This document shows, piece after piece, positions 5,283 to 10,055 of a stretch of 10,055 nucleotides of DNA. A model generated the notes under the pieces. It saw only the letters and a program-made list of their open reading frames with translations. It was not told the DNA's origin and ran no database searches. Each line of letters starts with the position of its first letter. Within the stretch, counting starts at the first letter, position 1. Position numbers and translations under genes: made by a program. This DNA comes from a methanogenic archaeon (GTDB lineage Archaea; Thermoplasmatota; Thermoplasmata; Methanomassiliicoccales; Methanomethylophilaceae). The stretch lies in the NCBI GenBank assembly GCA_902787415.1, contig CADAGG010000035.1, forward strand, positions 1 to 10,055, read 5' to 3'.

Positions 5283-6290
5283 ATGAGCAACGTGCTGTTC
5301 GTTCTGCTAGACGGGATGGAGGACGATCCCAATCCCGAACTCGGTGGTAAGAAACCATACGAAGTAGCGAACATGCCTTTTATCAGGAGCAGGGCCCCCC
5401 ATCTCGCATGGACCACCGGCAGGGGATACACGCAGCTGTTCCTCAACGAGTTCTGGACCGGCCATCCCCCGGACCTCTCCCGCGCCTCCATCGAGGCCTA
5501 CGGTCTCGGCATGGACATGTCGAAGGGGAGGACCGCATTCCGCATGAGCCCCGCCTTCATCGACGGAAAGAACGTCCACTGGGCCTACGGCCTCACCGAC
5601 GACCAGGTGGACGAGCTCACGGAATCCGTACAGGAGAACATGTACCTCCTGAACGACCACAATCCGCAGATCAAGTTCTTCGTGCACGGAAGGTCGGTCA
5701 TCACCATGGCCTTCGACGAGGAGGTCCCCCAGGGCCCGCAGGCCCCCGTGGACGGCCCCTACGTGCCCATGCCCGGAGCGTTGGGCGAGCTCATCATGCA
5801 GGTCGCCTCCGAATGCGAGGGCCTCACCATCTACCCCTGGGGAGTCGGCGAGGTGGGCAAGATCAACCCGCCCTTCGCAGGCATCGGGAAGATGACCGCC
5901 ATCTCCGACAGTCCCACCGCATTGGGGATCGCCGCCACCCTCGGCCACAAGATCCATCTGGTCCCCGAACTGGATGACAGGTTCCCCCTCGCCCGCGAGG
6001 CGCTGAAGACCGGGAACGTGTTCCTCCACATGGACGAGGTCGACGAGTACAGTCACGAGATGGATCCTCACAAGAAGATCCGCGTCCTCGAGCACATCGA
6101 CCGCCTGATGGAGGAGTACTTCGCCGACACGGAGAACATCGTGTTCTTCGTGGACCACGGAACCTCCTGCGTCACCGGCACCCACATCCTGATGGATGTG
6201 CCTTTCAGATGCACCAAACCCGTTTTCGAAGAGGGAGAGCACGTGGAACTCTCACGTCTGGTCCCTACCGTTATGGAGAAGATGAAATGA
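5283..6290 (+). CDS. Phosphoglycerate mutase-like protein (alkaline phosphatase superfamily), divergent
   Basis: 335 residues resembling archaeal cofactor-independent phosphoglycerate mutase (ApgM), which is usually about 400. Recognisable parts are NVLFVLLDGMEDDP (3-16) with metal ligand D10, LGGKKPYEVANMP (20-32), YGLGMDMSKGRTAFRM (73-88), LHMDEVDEYSHEMD near residue 250, and FVDHGTSC...TGTH near residue 290, which supply the Asp/His metal ligands. The segment that in ApgM carries the catalytic Ser (GSDTAH) reads GYTQLFLNEFWTG (48-60); no Ser is there and T50 is the nearest substitute, so the activity may differ. ATG 5283 is chosen because the longer reading back to 5184 runs through the operator-like leader. 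Its TGA overlaps the cobT ATG, so the two are translationally coupled. It may be a phosphatase or mutase in corrinoid nucleotide-loop synthesis, or a true mutase. Confidence 0.8.
   Translation: MSNVLFVLLDGMEDDPNPELGGKKPYEVANMPFIRSRAPHLAWTTGRGYTQLFLNEFWTGHPPDLSRASIEAYGLGMDMSKGRTAFRMSPAFIDGKNVHWAYGLTDDQVDELTESVQENMYLLNDHNPQIKFFVHGRSVITMAFDEEVPQGPQAPVDGPYVPMPGALGELIMQVASECEGLTIYPWGVGEVGKINPPFAGIGKMTAISDSPTALGIAATLGHKIHLVPELDDRFPLAREALKTGNVFLHMDEVDEYSHEMDPHKKIRVLEHIDRLMEEYFADTENIVFFVDHGTSCVTGTHILMDVPFRCTKPVFEEGEHVELSRLVPTVMEKMK
6275..6278 (+). promoter_or_regulatory. cobT ribosome binding site inside the upstream gene
   Basis: GGAG lies 8 nt ahead of the ATG at 6287, inside the last codons of the mutase-like gene. 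With the ATGA start/stop overlap it fixes the cobT start and indicates coupled translation. Confidence 0.7.
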
Positions 6291-7396
6291 CATTCGAGAT
6301 ACCTCCCTCCCTGGGCGTCCGCGGCAACGAGAAGATCGCTGTCGACATGATGTCCCGCATGTGGGGAAAGAAAGGTGTGTTCACCTGCACCATCGCCAAC
6401 ACCCTGACCTCCACCATCCCCGGTGTATCCGAGGCGGGGGACACCCCCGAGCTCACCCTGTACACCGGACCCGCCGACGCGGAGTACCTGGTGATGGGCA
6501 AGGTCACCTGCATGAAGGGCATCCCCATCAACCCCGGAGGAATCCCCACTCCCGCCACCCTCACCAAGGCGGCCCTCGAGCTCTCGAAGATGCCGTACTT
6601 CATCATCAACGGCGGTTCCAAGATCATCCCCAACATCCCCTGCATAGAGGTAGGTGGGGAATGCGGACAGCCCGTCAACACCGGCCACACCCTCTCCAAC
6701 GTGCAGCAGGCCTTCGAATACGGCAAGATCCTCGGCAATCAGCTCGCCGACGCCTACGACTACGTCGTGGTGAGCGAGAGCTGCGCCGGAGGCACCACCA
6801 CCGCCCTCGCCGTCCTTCTGGCGATGGGCACCATCAAGGAGAACCTCGTCAGCAGCAGTTCCCCCAAGAACCCCAAGCAGCTCAAGTGGGACCTCGTCAT
6901 GGAGGGATTCAAAGCGGCGGGCATACAGATCGGCGACCTCGCCGATGATCCCCTCAAAGCGATCGAGTGCTTCGGAGACCCCATGATGCCCGTGAACCTC
7001 GGAATCGCCCTCGGCGCCGCCAAGAGGGTGCCCGTGATCTTCGGAGGCGGAACGCAGATGGCGCCCATCATGGCCGCCGCCGTGAAGATGGATCCCTCCA
7101 TCATCGGCAACATCATGCAGGGAACCACCAGGTGGCTCCTCGCCGACCCCAACTCCAACATGGTGAAGATCATGGAGAACATCTCCGCGGACATCCCCAT
7201 GGTGTACATCAACATGGACTACTCCAAGAGCCCCTACGAAGGCCTGCAGGCCTACGAGTGGGGATTCATCAAGGAGGGCGTGGGATGCGGAGGTTCCTCG
7301 GTCGCCGCCGTGCTCACGAGCGCGGGAGCGATCGACTGCGACATGCTCCTCGACCGTGTTCACGACCTCTACAAAAAGGTCATGCATTTCGACTGA
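6287..7396 (+). CDS. cobT: Archaeal CobT-type nicotinate mononucleotide-dependent phosphoribosyltransferase
   Basis: Archaeal CobT family (TIGR00303/UPF0284 type), 369 residues. Expected to move the ribose-5-phosphate of nicotinate mononucleotide onto 5,6-dimethylbenzimidazole or another lower-ligand base, giving an alpha-ribazole-phosphate for corrinoid assembly. Visible signatures are GGSKIIPNIPCIEVGGECG (109-127), SESCAGGTTTALA (163-175), corresponding to the Gly-rich loop of bacterial CobT, FGGGTQMAP (252-260), and KEGVGCGG (329-336), where E330 aligns with the catalytic base of bacterial CobT. The start is the ATG overlapping the preceding TGA (ATGA) with GGAG 8 nt upstream; an upstream reading from 6209 would run across the end of the mutase-like gene. 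A strong hairpin terminator follows. Corrinoid methyltransferases are central to methylotrophic methanogens, which fits the inferred lineage. The lower-ligand base cannot be told from sequence. Confidence 0.9.
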   Translation: MTFEIPPSLGVRGNEKIAVDMMSRMWGKKGVFTCTIANTLTSTIPGVSEAGDTPELTLYTGPADAEYLVMGKVTCMKGIPINPGGIPTPATLTKAALELSKMPYFIINGGSKIIPNIPCIEVGGECGQPVNTGHTLSNVQQAFEYGKILGNQLADAYDYVVVSESCAGGTTTALAVLLAMGTIKENLVSSSSPKNPKQLKWDLVMEGFKAAGIQIGDLADDPLKAIECFGDPMMPVNLGIALGAAKRVPVIFGGGTQMAPIMAAAVKMDPSIIGNIMQGTTRWLLADPNSNMVKIMENISADIPMVYINMDYSKSPYEGLQAYEWGFIKEGVGCGGSSVAAVLTSAGAIDCDMLLDRVHDLYKKVMHFD

Positions 7397-7411
7397 AACC
7401 CTACCTTTCAT

Positions 7412-7444
7412 ACCCGCGGACCGGCGGTTCGCGGGTCCCTTTTT
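7412..7444 (+). terminator. Terminator of the mutase-like/cobT unit
   Basis: ACCCGCGGACC (7412-7422) pairs with GGTTCGCGGGT (7426-7436) with one G-T pair and a 3-nt loop. It is followed by CCC and five T (7440-7444), with a second run of seven T at 7450-7456. Confidence 0.85.
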
Positions 7445-7474
7445 AAGTCTTTTTTTCCACCCGTTTTTCACAGG

Positions 7475-7533
7475 TTTATAAGCGTATGGAAAGGGGTATT
7501 TGAACCCCTTATAATTGGTATTACGAAACCGAT
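7475..7533 (+). other. Intergenic stretch with TATA-like box and two small hairpins
   Basis: Between the convergent genes, TTTATAA (7475-7481) precedes AAGGGGT/ACCCCTT (7491-7497 with 7504-7510) and ATTGGT/ACCGAT (7514-7519 with 7528-7533, one G-T pair). No coding potential is seen. A small RNA is possible but not supported by a known family. Confidence 0.25.
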
Positions 7534-7568
7534 TCTGCGTAGCAAAATCTTCAAAAAATTACAGTTGG

Positions 7569-7586
7569 AAAAAAGATTTAAAAATC
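7569..7586 (-). terminator. Oligo-T terminator of the small Cys-rich gene
   Basis: On minus, right at and after the TGA stop, five T (7584-7580) and six T (7574-7569) are separated by AAATC. GATTT/AAATC could form a minimal hairpin. Oligo-T alone commonly terminates archaeal transcripts. Confidence 0.55.
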
Positions 7587-7803
7587 AGTCGTACACGGAC
7601 TGCTCGGGAACGCTGTAATGCTCGTCGAGGAGATCGAGTTCGCGGCCGATGCGGAGGTTCCTGCAGACGGCGCATTCGATGGTCTTGTGGAGCTTCCTCT
7701 TGACGGAGCAGGACTTACGGTCGATATTGACGATTCTGCCGCAGGAGCAGTAGATTTTAGTGAAATTCGACGCATTGTCATCGAAAAGCATGGCATATTG
7801 CAT
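7585..7803 (-). CDS. Small Cys-rich (zinc-binding?) protein of unknown function
   Basis: About 72 residues from ATG 7803. Cysteines C19 and C21 in YCSCGR, C32, and C44/C47 in ECAVCR suggest a small zinc-binding fold, followed by a charged tail (GRELDLLDEHY). The start is uncertain. ATG 7803 has AGGA at about 5 nt; ATG 7791 is next; ATG 7884 (99 aa, GGGGG about 9 nt upstream) and ATG 7926 extend it. Codons from 7884 to about 7752 are only about half G/C-ending, whereas those from TAC at residue 18 on are nearly all G/C-ending, so the longer forms look less likely. It faces cobT across a shared terminator region. I recognise no family. Confidence 0.6.
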   Translation of the reverse strand: MQYAMLFDDNASNFTKIYCSCGRIVNIDRKSCSVKRKLHKTIECAVCRNLRIGRELDLLDEHYSVPEQSVYD

Positions 7804-7936
7804 CGATTCCTGCGGAATGAATGGATCAATTGGATACGCAAATGTCCTAGAGATTCCCCCAATCTTGTTGCCTGTGAGAGGCATCCATCCATTCCCCCTT
7901 CTCTCACAGAGTCTTGCCAACCTCATCCTGAAGATA

Positions 7937-7946
7937 GGATATAAGG
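7937..7946 (-). promoter_or_regulatory. Candidate TATA box for the small Cys-rich gene
   Basis: Minus reads CCTTATATCC. A start site would fall near 7915, downstream of ATG 7926 and upstream of ATG 7884, which argues against the 7926 start. Other A/T boxes lie at 7972-7978 and 8022-8032, so the assignment is weak. The 275 bp from 7804 to 8078 hold only these boxes and the terminator at 8045-8069; no further gene is seen. Confidence 0.3.
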
Positions 7947-8044
7947 CTTGTGCAGAGGCTCATCGGAACCCTATAAATAGTCGCGAATAACGCACAGTTA
8001 ATGATGGTTTTCAAGCAGAAAGTTTTATATAGAATTGGATAGGG

Positions 8045-8069
8045 AAAATCCGGGCGGATTCCGCCCGGA
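8045..8069 (-). terminator. Terminator of the enolase/nicotinate phosphoribosyltransferase unit
   Basis: On minus, TCCGGGCGGA (8069-8060) is followed by its complement across a 1-nt centre (8058-8049): perfect arms CCGGGCGGA and TCCGCCCGG plus one A-T pair. Then come four T (8048-8045). It starts 10 nt after the TGA at 8079. Confidence 0.8.
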
Positions 8070-8078
8070 AAATGAGTT

Positions 8079-9275
8079 TCAAGCCAGTTCCTTGAGGGTG
8101 CGGAGCTGCTCCAAAACGCTCTCGCGGATCTCCTTCGGAGTGCGCATCTTGTCGACGCGTTTTCCCGCCTTGAGGACGGGCTTCTCGATCATCTCCATGG
8201 CGCATCCGCACTTGTCGCATCTGACCTCCGCATCGGGGGTGAGGGCGACTCCCATCTCGAAGCAGCAGGGGCACCTGTAGGCGAACTTCCTGCCGGAGAA
8301 CTTGCCCCTCTTGGAGATGGGCTTGCCCTCCTTCTCTACCAGGTCCATGGAGAAGTCGAGGGTGGGTGCGTTGGCGATGGAGGTACCGACTCCGAATCCC
8401 GCCACGGCGGAATCTACGATATCCTTGATGGAATCCTCGTTGAGTCCTCCGGAGGCGATGATCTTGACGTCCTTGTAGCCGTTGATGTCGAGCTCCCAGC
8501 GGACCTCGTTGATCAGTTCCTTGAAGTTACCCCTGCGGGAGGAGGGGGTGTCGAGCCTCACGCCCTTCAGGTCCTTCACGGACCTGCAGGCGGCCACGGC
8601 GGCGGCCCTCTCGTCCTCGAAGGTGTCGATGAGCATGATGCGGGGCACCTTGGGGTCGATGATCTCGTCGAAGGCCTTGAAGGCGGCCTCGTTGCTTCCC
8701 ATGGTGAGCATGAGCGCGTGGGGGACGGTTCCGACGGCCTCGGTGCCGCAGATGTCCGCTCCGAAGGTGGAGGACACTCCGTCGCAGCCTCCGATGAAGC
8801 AGGACCTGTCGAGCACGCCGGCGATTCCGGGGTGCATCCTGCGGTTTCCGAATGCGAAGACGGTCTTGCCCTTGGCGGCGCACTTGACCCTCGCGGAGGA
8901 GGTTGCCACGCCGGAGGGCTGGCAGATCATACCGAGCATGGCGGTCTCGTAGACCCCGAAGTCGGAATATGCTCCGGAGATGTTGATGAGGGGCACGCGC
9001 ACGCTGGCGCTGTCCCTCGCCTTGAAGATGGTTCCCTCGGGCACCGCGTACAGATCGATGGGGAGGCCCTCCATGAGGCGTACGACCTCCTCCAGGCCGC
9101 AGAACACCGCCCACGGCCATTTGTTGGGGATGCTCCCGCAGGTGACCTCGGCGACGGCCTGCACCTTGGAAAGGCCCTTGGCCTCCAGGATCTTCTTGGT
9201 ACGGTCGAAGTAGACGTCCATCACGGTTCCGTGACGGATCTCCTCCTCATCGGCAACGAACAGCTTCTCTGGCAT
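8079..9275 (-). CDS. pncB: Nicotinate phosphoribosyltransferase, archaeal zinc-ribbon type
   Basis: 398 residues. It joins nicotinate to PRPP to give nicotinate mononucleotide in NAD salvage. Visible family features are FGNRRMHPG (142-150), GTVPHAL (182-188), MLIDTFEDE (214-222), RLDTPSSRRGN (240-250), IIASGGLNEDSI (272-283) and FGVGTSIAN (294-302), the phosphate-binding barrel end. A C-terminal zinc knuckle follows, C335/C338 with C353/C356, as in the Thermoplasma acidophilum enzyme. The ATG at 9273-9275 lies 5 nt after the enolase TGA, with CAGGT about 10 nt upstream inside the enolase end, so the pair is one transcript. The frame stays open upstream, but that part is an enolase shadow. Its product is the donor used by CobT, encoded about 700 bp away. 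Quinolinate phosphoribosyltransferase is a related alternative, but length and zinc knuckle favour the nicotinate enzyme. Confidence 0.92.
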   Translation of the reverse strand: MPEKLFVADEEEIRHGTVMDVYFDRTKKILEAKGLSKVQAVAEVTCGSIPNKWPWAVFCGLEEVVRLMEGLPIDLYAVPEGTIFKARDSASVRVPLINISGAYSDFGVYETAMLGMICQPSGVATSSARVKCAAKGKTVFAFGNRRMHPGIAGVLDRSCFIGGCDGVSSTFGADICGTEAVGTVPHALMLTMGSNEAAFKAFDEIIDPKVPRIMLIDTFEDERAAAVAACRSVKDLKGVRLDTPSSRRGNFKELINEVRWELDINGYKDVKIIASGGLNEDSIKDIVDSAVAGFGVGTSIANAPTLDFSMDLVEKEGKPISKRGKFSGRKFAYRCPCCFEMGVALTPDAEVRCDKCGCAMEMIEKPVLKAGKRVDKMRTPKEIRESVLEQLRTLKELA

Positions 9276-9280
9276 CCGAA

Positions 9281-10055
9281 TCAGAACCTGAGTGCCTTCT
9301 TTCCGGGGAAGACGGCCTTGCTGCCGAGCCTGTCCTCGATCCTGAGGAGGCGGTTGTACTTGGCGGTCCTCTCGCCGCGGCAGGGTGCGCCGGTCTTGAT
9401 CTGTCCGGTTCCCCATCCGACGGAGAGGTCGGCGATGGTGGTGTCCTCGGACTCTCCGGACCTGTGGGACACGACGACCTTGTAGCCGTTCTTGTAGCTC
9501 ATCTCCTGGGCGTCCTGGGCCTCGGTGAGGGTTCCGATCTGGTTGACCTTCAGGAGGAGGGCGTTGGCGGCTCCCGCCTCGATTCCGATGGCGAGACGCT
9601 TGCTGTTGGTGACGAAGAGGTCGTCTCCCACGATCTGGCAGTGGGCCCCGACGGCCTTGGTGAACTCGGCGGTGGTCTTGAAGTCGTTCTCCTGGAAGGG
9701 ATCCTCGATGCTGATGAGGGGGTAGTCCTTGATGAGTCCCTTGTAGTGGTCGAGGAGCTCTCCGCCGGTGAGGGTCATGCCGTCCACGTCGTAGGTTCCC
9801 TTCTGGTCGTCGAAGAACTCGGAGGAGGCGCAGTCCATTCCGAGGTAGATGTCCTTGCCGGGTGCGTAGCCCGCGTCGGAGATGGCGGCCATGATGGTGT
9901 CGAAGGCCTCCGCGACGGTGTTGACGGGGGGTGCGAATCCTCCCTCGTCGCCGACGTTGATGGCGTTGACCCCGTACTTCTTCTTGAGGATGGATTTGAG
10001 GGAGGCGTAGGTCTCGGTGGCCATCCTGAGGCACTCGGAGAAGCTGGATGCTCCC
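9281..10055 (-). CDS. eno: Enolase (N-terminus outside window)
   Basis: The C-terminal 257 residues of enolase (2-phosphoglycerate to phosphoenolpyruvate, glycolysis and gluconeogenesis). Numbering from the first full codon in the window, GASSFSECLR opens the fragment, then NVGDEGGFAP (33-42) carries the proton-transfer Glu E37. The magnesium ligands are D74 (GMD), E117 (SIEDPF) and D144 (VGDD). The catalytic base is K169 (LLKVNQIGT), followed by SHRSGE (196-201) and K220. The spacings D144-K169-H197-K220 (25, 28, 23) match the yeast enzyme. About 160-170 residues should lie beyond position 10055. It is the upstream partner of the nicotinate phosphoribosyltransferase gene with a 5-nt gap; the promoter lies outside the window. 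Confidence 0.97.
   Translation of the reverse strand, partial: GASSFSECLRMATETYASLKSILKKKYGVNAINVGDEGGFAPPVNTVAEAFDTIMAAISDAGYAPGKDIYLGMDCASSEFFDDQKGTYDVDGMTLTGGELLDHYKGLIKDYPLISIEDPFQENDFKTTAEFTKAVGAHCQIVGDDLFVTNSKRLAIGIEAGAANALLLKVNQIGTLTEAQDAQEMSYKNGYKVVVSHRSGESEDTTIADLSVGWGTGQIKTGAPCRGERTAKYNRLLRIEDRLGSKAVFPGKKALRF

Noticed and set aside
6068..7471. 467-residue open frame on minus opposite cobT
   Set aside because: Antisense of cobT, low-complexity composition, no recognisable domain.
8001..8075. Leaderless mini-ORF (ATG ATG at 8001) with an in-frame TAG, ending at TGA
   Set aside because: A TATA box lies about 26 nt upstream, but the reading runs through the opposing terminator hairpin and has no coding bias, unlike the UAG gene at 2605-2838.
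9276..10034. Upstream extension of the nicotinate phosphoribosyltransferase frame
   Set aside because: The frame is open, but this part is Arg/Gly/Pro-rich and out of frame with the enolase, which has every catalytic motif.
1..10055. CRISPR arrays, tRNA or rRNA genes, insertion sequences
   Set aside because: No regular spaced repeats, cloverleaf-like segments, transposase motifs or terminal inverted repeats were seen.

Overview
The window looks like a GC-rich archaeal chromosome, most likely a methanogen of the order Methanomassiliicoccales (Thermoplasmatota). This is inferred from gene content and signals, not from a marker gene. The evidence is: an archaeal-type CobT, a zinc-ribbon nicotinate phosphoribosyltransferase of the Thermoplasma type, an MTA phosphorylase with a C-terminal Cys-Ser-Cys, the hydrogenase maturation factor HypF, TATA boxes about 26-28 bp ahead of apparently leaderless starts, and oligo-T terminators. 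Ten stop codons can be read: nine TGA, one TAA and no TAG. One small gene appears to contain an in-frame TAG followed by 30 well-formed codons, as expected in a lineage that reads UAG as pyrrolysine.

Layout. Positions 1-1043 (minus): a small acidic protein gene, then an iron-dependent alcohol dehydrogenase cut by the window edge. A shared AT-rich box near 1068 separates them from the divergent MTA phosphorylase (1095-1886, plus). Positions 1887-2041 hold two facing terminators and a perfect 13+1+13 palindrome. Positions 2042-2838 (minus): the UAG-containing small protein, then a two-helix membrane protein with a zinc ribbon. hypF runs divergently on plus (2976-5147). After a leader with two inverted repeats comes a translationally coupled pair on plus (5283-7396): a divergent member of the archaeal phosphoglycerate mutase/alkaline phosphatase superfamily, and CobT. 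Facing it on minus is a small Cys-rich protein (7585-7803). Positions 8079-10055 (minus) hold an enolase-nicotinate phosphoribosyltransferase pair; the enolase N-terminus lies outside the window.

How the genes connect. Nicotinate phosphoribosyltransferase makes nicotinate mononucleotide, the phosphoribosyl donor used by CobT to build the lower ligand of corrinoids, on which methyl-transfer methanogens depend. HypF makes the cyanide ligands of [NiFe] hydrogenases. Enolase, and perhaps the mutase-like protein, touch central carbon metabolism. The most interesting item is the probable UAG-recoded small winged-helix-like gene at 2605-2838, whose promoter and downstream neighbour share an 11-bp element.
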